Assembly (NCBI GenBank): GCA_015179045.1
Contig: WHUZ01000015.1
Location: forward strand, 744,001-808,000
Direction of reading: 5' to 3'
DNA length: 64,000 nt
DNA from: Kalaharituber pfeilii
Taxonomy: Eukaryota > Ascomycota > Pezizomycetes > Pezizales > Pezizaceae
Of this stretch, positions 1-12,198 are shown one piece after another. The notes beneath the pieces were generated by a model. The model ran no database searches, was not told the origin of the DNA, and saw only the letters and a list, made by a program, of their open reading frames with translations. The position numbers and the translations under genes are program-made. Each line of letters begins with the position of its first letter. The first letter of the stretch is position 1.

Positions 1-10
1 GCGCCCGCTG

Positions 11-80
11 CCTCTGCCTCTGCCTCTGCCTCTGCCTCTGCCTCTGCCTCTTCCTCTGCCTCTGCCTGCCTCCCCAACAG
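11..80. repeat. CTCTGC hexanucleotide microsatellite
   Basis: About ten tandem CTCTGC units with one CTTCCT interruption, followed near 117-145 by short CAGTGCC repeats. It lies at the window edge in non-coding, CT-rich DNA. Seen directly. Confidence 0.9.
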
Positions 81-957
81 CCGCGTCTCTGCACAGCGGG
101 CCTTTCATCTGTACCGTGCCCAGTGCCCAGTGCCCAGTGCCCAGGCCCAGCCCCCAGCGCTCCCCCCGACCCCAGTGCCCTCCGCTCCACGCTATCGCTC
201 CCAGCGAAGCACCTCTATCCGCTGTTTTCGATTGACCTGCGGCTGGGCGCGAGAGGCTGCGTTTACTGAAGAAAAGCCGAGCAAACAAAGAAGCACAAAA
301 TAGTAAAGGGTCCGCTTCCGTTACCGCGCTGCCGTCCAATTGTGAGCGCCGCTGCAACCACAACGCTAGGCCATCTCCTCCACGCATTGGCCGGGTATTG
401 GGAGGCAAGGCAAGGGGAGGTGAGACGCACAGCGAGACCAAGAGAATCATTAGTAACAAACCCGAGTGCCAATAATCCAAGACCGAAGGAAGGAAGCGAA
501 GAACGAGGGGATAGAGGCCAAAATACATCCTTGATATAGCAGTTTACACTTCAAGAAAGAAAGAAGAAAGGAAAGAATACAGACTCTGATTCGAGACTGT
601 CTTCACCCCTCCCCCTCCAAATCGCTTCCTAGCTTCGATCGGCTATCCCCACCACAAGGGGAGGTCCTCTCCCATCTCTTTTTCCCGAGTCCTACTCTCT
701 CCTGTGCCCGCAAGGCGGAAGGGAAAAAAAAAAAAAAAAAATTAGAAAAAAAACTAAAAAAAAAAAATTAAAAAAAAAGGAAGAAAGAAAAAAGAAAAAA
801 GAAAAGAAGAAAAAACCAAAAACCAAAAAATAACACATCTGCACAACTTCCTTCATCGCTCGGTCTCGCCCGCATCGGCCTCTCTGGTACAACACCAGAC
901 TCCTCGAATTCTCGTTCTGGCGTCGTTTCACCCAGCAACATGTCGTGTTGAGGGAGG
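81..957. other. Intergenic, no gene seen
   Basis: GC-rich at first, then A-rich from about 720 to 830 with long runs of A broken by T and G. The short open frames here are low complexity and show no domain or splice signals. The segment ends at the left terminus of the pogo-type element. Confidence 0.6.
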
Positions 958-959
958 TA

Positions 960-3180
960 CTGTAGGTGACGCACTAACGAACCAAGACATGCTAACGAAC
1001 CAACCAAAAATTGCTTTTTCTGAGAGATCATGAGAGGGGTTAACCAGTGCATTAGAAACCGTAGATGAAGAATAATATAGAATTCTGGCAAAACTCGGGC
1101 TTCACTATCACCAGCAGTCAATCATGGGTAGAATCAAACAACGTCAGAAAGATGATCAGCGAGAATGTAGTATTGCAAAAGCAATACAAGCCTACCGCCT
1201 AGGACAGGAAGAGAGTATTAGAGCTGCTGCAGATAACTATGGGATACCATATCCAACATTAAGAGCAAGAATTAATGGTGGTGCAAAAAGTCGAAGACAA
1301 GCGAATGAGGATATACAGCTATTAACACCAGCAGAGGAGAAAGTAATTAAGGAGTGGTGTATACGGTTAGATAATCAGGGATTACCGCTTCGGGTAGATA
1401 TGGTACGCGAAATGGCACGAACAATTCTTCGAGCTCGAGAATGTGACAAAAATCCGGGAAAACATTGGATTTCACGATTTCTAGACCGAAATCCCGAATT
1501 GACTACTAAGTTCAGTTCTCAAGTCAAAAAACAACGGATTTTATCCTCCTATCCTATGGTTATTAAGGATGCCCTTCGAAAGCTACAGAAAGTCATTGAT
1601 GATTACCAACTTTCACCACAATATATCTATAATATGGATGAAAAGGGCTTATTGATGGGAAAGTCACCCCGAGTGAAGGTTATTTGTAGGCGAGGGAGGA
1701 AAAGTCCACCTATGATGAAAGACGGAAATCGTGAGATTATTACATTACTAGAAACAGTTGCTGCAGATGGATTTTTACTACCACCCATGATTATTTATAA
1801 GGGAAAATCACATCAAGATGCATGGTATGAGTATCTGAATGAAAAGGATTCAGATACTGTTTTCGCATATTCAGATAAAGGGTGGACGAATCAAATCCTG
1901 AGTGCAGACTATCTTCGGTTATGTTTTGAACCGCACACCTCTTTCCGAACACTTCCACGTCAATATCGACTTCTTATCGTTGATGGTCACAACTCTCACT
2001 TTAGTTGGAACTTTCTGCATTATTGTATACAGCATGATATTATTGTATTTTGCCTCCCACCTCATACCACACATCTCTTGCAGCCATTAGACGTTGGACT
2101 CTTTGGACCCCTTCAGCATTATTACGCTCGTGGTGTAGAACAGGCTATGCGAACTGGACGTGAAGCTATTAGCAAGAGAAACTTTCTACCGTATGTTGGA
2201 CTAGCCTCAAGGTTGATTTAAAATAGAATCAATAGCTGACACTATATAGCATTCTTCGAGAAGCTCGTCAACTTACTTATACTCCCAAAAATATCAAGTC
2301 AGCATTTGCCAGCAGTGGTATATGGCCAATCAACTATCGAGTAGTCTTAAGCAAGCTTCCGCAACCTACAAACAGGAGTAACCCACTCAGAGCTGTGACA
2401 GTCCATAGCCCAAAATTTATGCTTTCTAATCCCCGGAAGACTATACCTCCTACCCCATCCAATTCTCGCGCAGTCCGACAAACCACTCTTTATGCTCTTC
2501 ATCTTCATAAAGAAAACCCAGCAGCACCAGAAATACCACTTCTAATCCAAAAGCTCAGCTCTGCGGCTGAGCAGTCTCTCACTCATAGTATTCTGGACAA
2601 GGAACGTACTCGTGACTTGGAGATAGCATTGGATAGGCAATCCAAGGAAAAAAACAATAAGGGACGAAATGTTATTACCACTGCAAGAGCAATCACAGGT
2701 GCAGAACTCCTCCGGCTCCGGCTAGCAGGTATTTCTTTAGATAATTCTCCAGTGGTTGATGTGCCGGATTCAGGTGAAACAACCACTAGGAACTCAGAAG
2801 TATTTTTCCACATCTCTTTAATTAATAAATCTCTACTAATTTTAATAGCTACCAGCTTCATCTTCTAAGCCTTCTGAGCCTCGCTCTCTTGTGGTTGTGT
2901 TGAAAATACCCCCTCGCATCGATGGTGCCGAGAAACCTGGGTCCGCATCCGCACCTATCACCAACACAGAGTTAGCCAGCGGTAAGCCAAGCAGAAAAAC
3001 AGCGAAGAGGCCGAAAAATAAAAGCAGTGTGGATATAGTTGTAGGAAATTAAGAAGCATAGGTATTTGCATGGGTATAGAGTGGTATTTATGTAGATAAT
3101 TGTACGAAAAGTGAACCGGAACCATGCCGATTTTCAGTGGTTAGTAAGCACGTCGTGGTTAGTAAGCCAGTCATCTACAG
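960..3180 (+). mobile_element. Pogo/Fot1-type DNA transposon, apparently complete
   Basis: A 2221-bp element bounded by TA at 958-959 and 3181-3182, the target duplication expected of Tc1/mariner/pogo elements. The left end reads CTGTAGGTGACGCACTAACG; the right end, reverse-complemented, reads CTGTAGATGACTGGCTTACT, so the terminal inverted repeats are imperfect but clear over about 45 bp. Each end carries a duplicated sub-terminal motif with 18-bp spacing: CTAACGAACCA at 974 and 992 on the left, TGGTTAGTAAGC at 3138 and 3156 on the right. These are good candidates for transposase-binding sites (inference). The interior holds a single transposase gene restored by two introns, so the copy may be functional or recently so. 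Confidence 0.9.
1124..3052 (+). CDS. Pogo/Fot1-type transposase (DDE_1), two introns
   Basis: Model: exons 1124-2190, 2250-2799 and 2849-3052, giving 606 aa. Read without splicing, the frame stops at 2218; the 59-nt intron starts GTATGT, has a GCTGAC branch site and ends TATAG, and removing it restores a frame reading ILREARQLTYTPKNIKSAF. The second intron (49 nt) starts GTATTT, has TACTAAT and ends AATAG, and leads to a basic C-terminus ending DIVVGN. Order in the protein: N-terminal helix-turn-helix (AIQAYRLGQEESIRAAADNYGIP), CENP-B-type DNA-binding half (GKHWISRFLDRNPEL), then the DDE_1 nuclease with YNMDEKG, LLIVDGHNSH and LLQPLDVGLFGPLQ. The last two aspartates are separated by 35 residues, and all three catalytic acids are present. 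It should catalyse cut-and-paste movement of the element. Splicing has not been shown experimentally. Confidence 0.88.
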
Positions 3181-3182
3181 TA

Positions 3183-3649
3183 CTTACACCTACCCTCCCA
3201 CCCTTCCCCCATTCAGCCTCACTCTAAAGAGAGAGAGACAGAGCTACAGTGACAAAAAGAGAGCGAGGAAAAGAGAAAATACAAAACTCTTAGGAAAGAA
3301 CGAACGTGTAGTGATACTGGGAGAGAAAGGCAGCCTGCGCTGGATGGAATTCCCTTTCTTAGCCCCATACAGATATTTACTCCATAGGAGCTTTTGGTTC
3401 CATCGCTTCCACGACACCCACGACGACCAATCTAAACAATCTCTCATTTCGCCCCCCGTCTCCTCCCGCATCCCTGCTAATTTCCCCATTCGTTCTTTCT
3501 TGTTTGCAACCGGCATCGCCAATTATACTTGGCCTTTGTTTGACGAATTTCTGTGGAGTTTTTACGTCTTCCAATCAGAGTCCGCTTTTGCCAATCTTAC
3601 GACACGCTTACACCTCCTTTGTTGATTCAAATCCAACAATAGCACAGCA
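3183..3649 (+). promoter_or_regulatory. Upstream region of the DYRK kinase gene
   Basis: This 467-bp gap between the transposon and the kinase start is CT-rich in places (3190-3240 and 3430-3500), typical of a fungal promoter or 5' leader. No confident binding site is seen. If the transposon is a recent insertion, it now sits about 0.5 kb from this gene. Confidence 0.4.
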
Positions 3650-6600
3650 ATGCCTGTTCGGGTTTCCCAGGCCCCAGGTTCTAGTTCTCTCACGAATTCA
3701 TATCCTTCAAATCAGCCAAGGGCATCTCCAGCGAGCTCTCGAGGAGGCGAGGACTCCAGTTCTGGTAAGACTGAATCCGGGTTCCATGGATTCTTGTTCA
3801 CGGCAATTCCTGAAATATGCATCATACTGATATCCGGCTGTAGTAGATTCACGACAAAGAAGACGTTTGCAGAGGACTCCATCACAATCAAATACAATGA
3901 CACGTTCTAGTTCCTCTTTGAAGAGCAGTCTCAAAGAGCCACCCTCCCCGCAGAAGCCGCCACGATCTTCGGGCCGTGACCGAAAACCCGCAACTAGCTT
4001 AAAGCAGGCCAAGGATCATTCCATTGTTGGTATCAGAAGGTAAGGCGGTTACTTTTGAATGTGGTTGTAAGAGAGTGGCTTGGAGAGGATCGATGGCAGT
4101 TTGGAGCATTGGCATCACCCATTGAGTTATGGAAACTAACCACTGGTATTAGTAACAATGCCTCCACTGTGTCTGTGAACTCAACACGTGGTTTTCTCCA
4201 TCCCCCGGAGTCCACTAGCAATGTCACAACATTTTACGCATTTGGTCAGAATACAGACGAGGAGCTCGAATCTACAGAATTCGAATTTTCCCCATCTTTG
4301 AATTTGGAAGACGTTCATAGGAGTATTATTAGTGATGAGACCGACCTGGAATTGAGCCAGTTCCCACTCCCTGGACGGAATATTACAGGAAGTGTCACTA
4401 GCACTGTGGCTGGAAGCTCGCATTCTGGATCTGCATCCGTTATTCGCCGTCCCAGCCTCTCGAAGTTCTCAAGTTCGGGGCTTCAACAAGAGCAGGCAGC
4501 CAGACAGAGGAGAACTAGTAATGCAGCAGGTACCATAACAAAGGGTGTCGGTGATAATACTGCTGCCAGGGCTACACAGCGGCGGCGTCCTAGTATTGCC
4601 TCATCTCTAAACTCTAACAATTCTCTCACTCCCCCAATGCCGAACAAGGAATACTTAGCTGGGAGTTCACGGAATGGCTCAGATGCTAGGATACAAGTGG
4701 CAAGCAATGTGAACCGGAATACCAAAGCAAAGTCTTTACAACCCCCCCCTCGCCCACAAGTAACTACGAGCACACCACTTAAGCCTACTTTAACTCCTGA
4801 ACATGCTCGACCAAGCTCCTTCTCTACGGCGCCTAAATCCCCTAACTCACCTAACGTTCGGCTTCACAAGTCGGGATTACCGACACCGGGAGCTACAAGG
4901 CGGATATCTACGATCCCTCATGCTTCCGGTTTGGGCGCACGGACGATTAGCCCTACAGATGCCAGAAGATTGAAACGTCTTTCCACAATAAAGACACCAC
5001 CGCCTCCAGCGATAGACTCTCAAAGATCAACTCCTGCTTCCCCTTCATTGATTCCCCGGAAAAGTATCACTCCTTCTTCGTCAACCAATACACCCGAACC
5101 AATGAGGAAGTCGTACAGCTCGGGATTATCAAATACCTCAACCGTCCCATCAGCGAGGACGTCTACTGGGTCTCTGCAGCCACGTTTGAGCCAAAACCTC
5201 TCCCTCTCTAGGCTACCCACTGCAAAGAGTAGTCGGCAGTCCAACGAAGAAGACGAAATTCCTCCAGTTCCACCATTGCCGAAGAGCTTAGTCTCGCCAG
5301 CGGTTGTCAATTGCGAGTTTCCTGAGCCCATTCGAGATTCCTTATTACCTCCCGAACCCCCAAAGCATCGAGAATTGCCTTCAATAAAACCAGAGTTTGA
5401 AGTGCCTCCAGAACCGACTTCATCAACAGCGTCTACTAGGCGTCGACGGGGAATGACCTTAGGCACAAATAAGGCAGCTCCAACTTTGGAGCCCAAGGCT
5501 TCTGTTTCGTCCCTGAATAAGAAGAATCTTGCTCCTTTGCGATTGCCCCCACTAAATTTACTCCCACTTAGCACTCCTACAATAGCGCGTGTTAATGCAC
5601 TTGGAAATACATCAGACCCGGAAGAACTTACTCCTCCACGACGGCATGGAATGAAGACCCCTAGTACACCAATGACTGCATCAAAAGCTAGCTTCTTTGG
5701 TCGTAGCTCGGCGGCGGAAGGTCCTATTATACATCAACGGAGTACAAGTTCAATCAATCATATCCCTTCAAGATCTAGTCCGTCGTCAGCTTCATATCGA
5801 GTCGAGTCATCATCGTCCTCCAATATACCAATATCAGCTTCTGGTGCTGTTGGGCGTCATGCAATCTCCCCTTATATCTCCTCATCATTACCGAAACAGA
5901 GCCTTGACTATGGACAAGGCCTGGATGAGAATCCGGTACCTGAGATTAAATCTTCATCGAAGATTCTGGGTCTTCCTCTACCACGAGATAAATCTAGAAA
6001 TAAAAAACATAAAGATGAAGTGCCATCGCAGGAAAGAGAAACTCCAGATACTCCGCCTTCCGGTTCATTGAGAAGGAAATTGAGCCTCAGTTGGAAGCGC
6101 GGAACAAAATCCTCGCATGGTCCATCAGACAAGGAGCCTGAAGTGGCCCCTCCAAAGTATGACGGGATGCCTCCTCCAAGGCTTCCTGCATCGGCTACAT
6201 GGGGTGCTGGTACAGTGTCCACACCAAGTCCAAGTAAGACTGGGCATGGGAGGCGGAAGTCAATTATTAGTATTTCAAGTCATGACCGGACGAAGAGCGA
6301 AAGTTGGAGCTCTAGCACCACAGGTTCTCCTCGTCGGGAAGCTGTTGCGGAAAAAACTGATGAGCAAGGAATGCCGCCACCTCAATATCAAGCATACCAG
6401 GTCTCATCTCACACACAGATGGGTCCACCACCACCACCACCACCACCGTCATCATCATCGAAGGCCTCAAGTAACTCCATTCTGTCGCCAGTTCAAAAGA
6501 TGCTATCCAATAAATCATCCCTTGGGCAAATGCGTCGGCCGCAGCCACCGATCCCTGTTGATCCCACTTTGGATGCTGACGATCTGATAGCGGAAGAAGA

Positions 6601-8392
6601 GATGAGGAAATTAGCTGCCAAGCGGAAGAACTTGGAGTCTGCTGCTCAAGAGTTGGAAGAGCTGAAACGCCGTGCTGTTCCTAAGGAGAAAATGACACCG
6701 TCTCAGGCTTGTCGCATAGTTAATCTCAACATCTTTGAGCGTGGTGAGATTGTTGATTACAAAGATATCTACTTCTGTGGCACTGAATCCGCAAAGAAGC
6801 ATATCGGAGATCTGAGTGCTCAGGCAGGAGCCAATTTCGGGTACGACGATGACCGAGGTGACTATCTGATTGTCAAAGGGGATCATCTAGGCTACCGATA
6901 TGAGATTATTGATGTGCTCGGAAAAGGTAGTTTTGGTCAGGTTGTAAGATGTGTGGATCACAAAACTGGAGGCTTGGTGGCGATAAAAATCATTCGAAAT
7001 AAGAAGAGGTTCCACCAACAGGCTTTGGTGGAAGTGAATATCTTGCAGAAATTAAAGGAATGGGTAAGTGCTAAACTTCATTGGAGATTTTCACCAAAAA
7101 AAAAGAGAGAAAGTCTAACTATACACACAGGATCCTCACAAGAAACACTCTCTGATTTCTTTCACGCAATCATTTTACTTCCGGGGACATCTTTGCATTT
7201 CTACGGAACTTTTGGGCATGAATCTTTATGAATTCATCAAGAGCAACGATTTCCGGGGTTTCTCATTAAGACTGATCAGACGATTCACAAAGCAACTACT
7301 CAGTAGTCTAGTATTACTGAAGGGCCACAGGGTCATCCACTGTGATCTTAAGCCCGAAAATGTGTTATTGGCATCTCCAAATAAGGGAGAAATCAGGGTG
7401 ATTGATTTTGGAAGCAGTTGCTTCGAGCATGAGAAAGGTATGCAATTCGACTACATTATTATTTATGTGAACTAACGTTTTCTAGTCTATACCTACATTC
7501 AATCACGCTTTTACCGGTCCCCTGAGGTTATTCTTGGCATGACGTATGGTTTACCGATTGATATGTGGAGTTTGGGCTGTATCTTGGCAGAGCTTTACAC
7601 TGGTTACCCAATCTTCCCTGGAGAGAACGAACAGGAACAGTTGGCTTGTATAATGGAAGTATTCGGCCCCCCTGAGAAGCATCTTATCGAGAAGAGTACC
7701 AGAAAGAAGTTGTTCTTCGATTCTTTCGGGAAGCCGCGCGTCATTGTTTCCTCGAAAGGGCGACGGAGAAGGCCCAGTTCAAAGACTTTGTCACAGGCGT
7801 TGAAGTGTGATGATGAGGCATTTCTAGATTTTATTGCTCGTTGTCTGCGATGGGACCCCGACAAACGCCTCAAGCCAGACGAAGCTATGCATCACGATTT
7901 CATTACCGGAAGAAAGACAATCTCCAGATCGCGCGGAAACCCGACACAACCATCGGAGCCTAGCACAATTCGGAGCAGGTTTGGCAACAGCTCAAACTAT
8001 AGCGTCGCTGGATCCCGGCCTTTACCAGAGCCTCCGACCACAAACAAGATCACTCATAAACCAAGCGGGCATTTGAGCCACATGCAGTCATCTTCACCCA
8101 GTAAGAGCTACGTTGCACTCGGGAACAGTACTTCTAGCTCTAGTGCAGTCAATGGGGTAGGTACCTCCAATCACCTCAAACGGCATTCAACAGTGTCGTC
8201 TACGGCTTCTGGTAGCACGAAAAGAAACTCAATTGGCGGTGCTGCGGGGTCCAGTCTTCCTAGGGTTGCAAGTACAAGAACAACTTCCGGGAAAGTGGGA
8301 ACACCTCCAATCAGTAATGGGGTAAGTTAATCACATAAATTTTCTAACTTGTACTTGTGCTGATTTCTATACGGACATCTAAGCGGCGCTAG
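3650..8392 (+). CDS. pom1: Pom1-type DYRK protein kinase
   Basis: Model: exons 3650-3764, 3844-4039, 4153-7063, 7131-7437, 7486-8321 and 8384-8392, 1457 aa. Residues 1 to about 950 are a Ser/Pro/Thr-rich, probably disordered tail with a polyproline run near 6426-6450. A DYRK-homology box ([20 protein letters not shown]) precedes the kinase domain, about residues 1019-1370. Seen there are the glycine loop [10 protein letters not shown], the VAIKII lysine, HCDLKPEN, a DFG segment reading IDFGSSC, and the activation loop [13 protein letters not shown], whose second tyrosine is the autophosphorylation site in DYRKs. Splicing at 7064-7130 and 7438-7485 joins these motifs in frame. Known Pom1 kinases act at the cell cortex on polarity and on timing of cell-cycle entry; a role here is inference. 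The last exon would add only Arg-Arg-stop; if that intron is retained, the protein ends at 8330 instead. Confidence 0.9.
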
Positions 8393-8501
8393 CGACGTTG
8401 ATACCCGTAGGGATAAATTTTGCAGCCGGGGTATGCTTGATACAACCTACTACGCGTTGTAATGCTTCCCTATATTTTGTGCATCATTTTTGTGCCTTTT
8501 T

Positions 8502-8533
<32 letters not shown>

Positions 8534-8843
8534 CCTTATAATAGGATGGAGTTATGATCTGTTTCCTGTTTACTCATCCAAAAACTCACCTAATGAATGA
8601 ACTTCTGTCATTTTTTCCTACTACTGTATTCACATACCTCCTTTCTATGGACATTGGCTCACACATCTACAACATTTTGCTCTCAATTTCTCTTGTTAAT
8701 ATTTTCTTCACGGTACAATGGCGGTTTATTAGAACAAATTCAGCTCAATTGAGTTTGGCTGTGGCAAAAACTAGCTCAGTTAGTGGAAAGTCAAAAGAAT
8801 CGGTCAGGGCTAGCCTACGAATAACTCACTCTCACTATCGCTT

Positions 8844-8884
<41 letters not shown>

Positions 8885-9887
8885 CCATTTTTAATATATA
8901 TTCCTACTGGCACTACATTTATATACCTTTATACATTGGTGGCTTTGTTCCGGTGTTACTGCGCTTGTTCTGTTTGTTTTTATTTATTAAAAAACATACT
9001 ATATTATCTCCCCCGCATCGATTTTGAGAGTGAAGTCTTTGGGAAGTGGGGGATTTGTAGGAGAGCAGGGAAGAGGGAAAGAGGGGGGTCAAGGGGCAAC
9101 GTGGAAAAAAGAGTACATTTCAAAACCAAATGGCGCTTTCTGAGTTCCTCGGGCTTTTAGTCTCTCATATGCTTTGACTTTCTATTTCCCTTGGGCATTA
9201 GTTACGTATACCTCCCATCATGCCCGGGTTCTATTGTGTGAATACGACAGGTGTGGAGCGTGAGTTACATAACGAAGGGGCACGTGCATCACAAAACAAA
9301 ATGAGGCATGGTCTTTTTTTTTTTTTTTTTTTTTTTTTTTGTGACTGTGTTCTGTAGGAGGATGAAGACTGGCTGACCTGGAGTGGGCTGGATTGGAAGC
9401 GGGTTCTTTTAGCATTTGTATTTCTCGTGTTTCTTGGTTTGTATCTGACGAGCAGGAGAAGGACGACAAATGGCAAGGGAGGGGGGTGGAATATAATCTT
9501 TAATACCACAATCTTATTACATTCATATCTTTTGAAAAACGGAACAGAAAAATAAAAAGAAAAAAAAGAAAAAGGAAAAGCGGAGGAGTTGGCTGGAATA
9601 TATCTTGTTTCCCTGCTTTCTGTGAGAGTTTCAATTCGCGAGCTTATGCACGTAAGGGAGGGTCATATGATGATAATGAGGCTTCCCTATTACCATGGAT
9701 GGATATCGAATATTAAATTTGCTTAACGTGTAATGAGACAAACAGTATCAAATGACCGCATGGACAATTAAAAACTACCTTTGTTCATCTTACTTTGCGG
9801 CCGGTATTATCCACCTCTGTTTGATCAACCTGACAAGAATGCGTTCTCTGATGCAAGGGAGCATCCTTCAACTTCCCCTCCAACTGA
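8393..9887. other. Convergent intergenic region with poly(T) tracts
   Basis: This 1.5-kb interval lies between the 3' ends of the kinase (+) and the sugar transporter (-). It contains three long T runs, near 8508-8533, 8848-8884 and 9314-9340. I see no coding frame with family character; it probably contains both 3' UTRs. Confidence 0.5.
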
Positions 9888-11721
9888 TCAATCTACTCTA
9901 CTCTCCCTCGTCGCTCTTCCCTTACCCGTCAACCAATCCCACCTCTCCGTCACCTTCTTATCATGATTCTTCCACGCCTCCTCCACCCCAACCCCCTTCG
10001 TCTCAGGAATAAACGTCAGCACAAACAGCCCTCCAAATGCCGCGATCACCGCAAACACCAAGAACATGCCTCCCTTGCCAATCCCCGTTGCCGCCAGCAC
10101 CGGAAACCCATACGAGACCATGAAAGTCCCAATCCAGTTCGCGGCCAGAGAGATGGACTGCGCGGCACCTGAGGCGTTGAACGGGACCGTCTCGGCTGCA
10201 ACCATCCACGGGATCGGGCCAAGGCCGATGCTGAAGGACGAGACGAAGAGAATTGTAGCGATAGCGGACAGCACAGGAACGTGGAATATGATCCCGAAGC
10301 CGAGAGCCAGCGAGTTGATTCCCAATCCGGCAATACTCGCAAGCAAGTACGGCTTACGTCCTGCGCGGTCAAAATATCTACTGGCATACCACGTGAAGAA
10401 GAGGTTTGTTGCGGAGATGAAGACGTTGATTAGTGCTGGCCCAGAGCCTGAAATCAATTCGCGGAGGACAGAAACGCCGTACATAATGATGGCGTTGATG
10501 CCGGTGAGCTGCTGCACAAACATGACGCCTATCACAGCAATCAGAGGCTTGCGGTATGTTGGGAGAGTCAGGAATTGGTAGAGAGAGACCTTCTCCTTAG
10601 ATTTCAGAGATGATTGGGGGCGGACGCCATCGTCGGAGATGAGAGGTTCTTCTTCGTCTGCTTGCAGAGGACATGGTGGTCAGGTATTACCGCAATTGGA
10701 GCAGATAGTGGAATGCTTACCAGAACCATGATGATCATCACTCAAAGAATCCCGGATATCCGTAAAACTCAGGTTTCCGCCACGGACACGTTGGAGTGCA
10801 GCTTCGGCTTCTTCCTGTTTGCCATTGGCCGCAAGCCATTTCGGGGATTCTTCTGCACGGAGCAAAAGGATGAATTGGGCACCACCGAGGACAGCCCCAA
10901 CAGCAAGAATCAATCTCCAAATGGATTCCTTGCCTTGAAGGCATCATTAGACAATGGAACGAACAATACGTATCCAGAGATTGGAAAACTCACTCAAGAA
11001 TAATCCCAAACTCTGGGTAAGTAAAATCCCAACATTGACAGAGATCTGTGTGATGGCTCCACTGTCCCAATCCATCGCTGAATTAGCTCTGGCCCCTATC
11101 CCCGAAATCCCACCCCTCTCGGGCTCCCTTTTCTCCACATTCCGTAGGATATTACTCACAAGCTTCCCGTCGACGATGCCGGTGCCAATTCATACACATA
11201 GAGCGGCGTCACTACCACTGCCGCCCCGCTCGAAATCCCACTCACCAACCTCCCAGATAGCATCCCAAAAAGCCTCCCAGAAAAGGTCATAATAAGTCCA
11301 CCCAGCATAAACCCAATAGCACAGATGAGAAGGGTGCCCCGCCGCCCATACTTGTTGCTTAGTGGGCCTCCGAGGAGTGCACCACCGAGACCACCGAAGG
11401 CAAAGATTGAGGTGACGAGGCCGAAGTCGGAGGTGGACATGGGGATGCAGGGAGGGAGAGCGAGAGCGTCGATGGCGGCATTTACGATGGCATTGGAGGG
11501 ACAGCGGATGGCAGCTTCGGGAGCATTAAGCTCACCCTGAGTGGTAGAAGCACGTTAACAGAGCCCATGAAGCTCAACAAGGAGGTGGTATTCCGGTGGT
11601 CCTGAGAATGAGAATTCAAAGTTAGAGTGTGCAAGAGATAACGACGCACCATGTGATAGCCAAACAGCAAAGGAGCGATGGCTGCACTCCCGAGGGAGTA
11701 CCATAGAGCGAAAGGCAACAT
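9888..11721 (-). CDS. MFS sugar transporter
   Basis: Model on the complement: exons 11721-11650, 11536-11160, 11061-10994, 10933-10721 and 10657-9888, 499 aa. It is a major facilitator of the sugar-porter type with about 12 membrane segments. Sugar-porter marks in order: SNKYGRRGT after helix 2, GRLVSGISSG and YVYELAP around helices 4-5, ESPKWL before the central loop, QQLTGINAIIMYGV in helix 7, RAGRKPYL after helix 8, and FIPETKGVGVEEA after helix 12. Each of the four introns restores one of these stretches (for example YELAPASSTGS joined to FGAITQISVNVG). The start at 11721 is the first in-frame ATG and leaves almost no N-terminal tail, so a further 5' exon is possible. The last acceptor could shift by one codon (AAG or CAG). 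Related proteins carry hexoses into the cytosol or across the vacuole; the substrate cannot be read from sequence. Confidence 0.88.
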
Positions 11722-12198
11722 TCTGCCTTCCTGTGTTGCTGCAACTGCTTTTTCCCGGACGTTTGGCTTCAATTTTCTTCGGCCTGTGGCTTTCTTGCGG
11801 CTGCCCCGTGACGTATGGAGGGGAATGAGGAGAAAAGTTGGGGGATAGAAGTGGAAACAGCTGCCTGGCAAGTATAAATGGTGCTCTGGCTGCTGAGCAG
11901 AGACGGGCCACGGACTCGGGTGTATGCTGTGTTAGCTCCAGGCCTAATTAGGTGCAGACGATGTTACATGCGCCAAGAGCCAGCTAAGGGCAGGTGCCGT
12001 AGAGCACTCTACGCATATATTAGCTATGCAGCAATGAATTGCAGAGTGCAAGCACTGAGCATCTTTGCTGCGTGAAGCTGATGACGGATCGCAAGCGATG
12101 GTGTATATATTATATAAATGGTAATAAAGTGACATGCTATGATTCCATGATCCCCACGAAAAACAATAGTGGACTCCCCCCAGAAGCAGCTCATCCAT

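Noticed and set aside
342..539. 65-codon frame at the left end
   Set aside because: No domain, no splice signals, biased composition from surrounding GC-rich DNA.
2218..2220. Premature stop in the pogo transposase, suggesting a dead element
   Set aside because: The stop lies inside a 59-nt interval with GTATGT donor, GCTGAC branch point and TAG acceptor; splicing restores the family sequence in frame.
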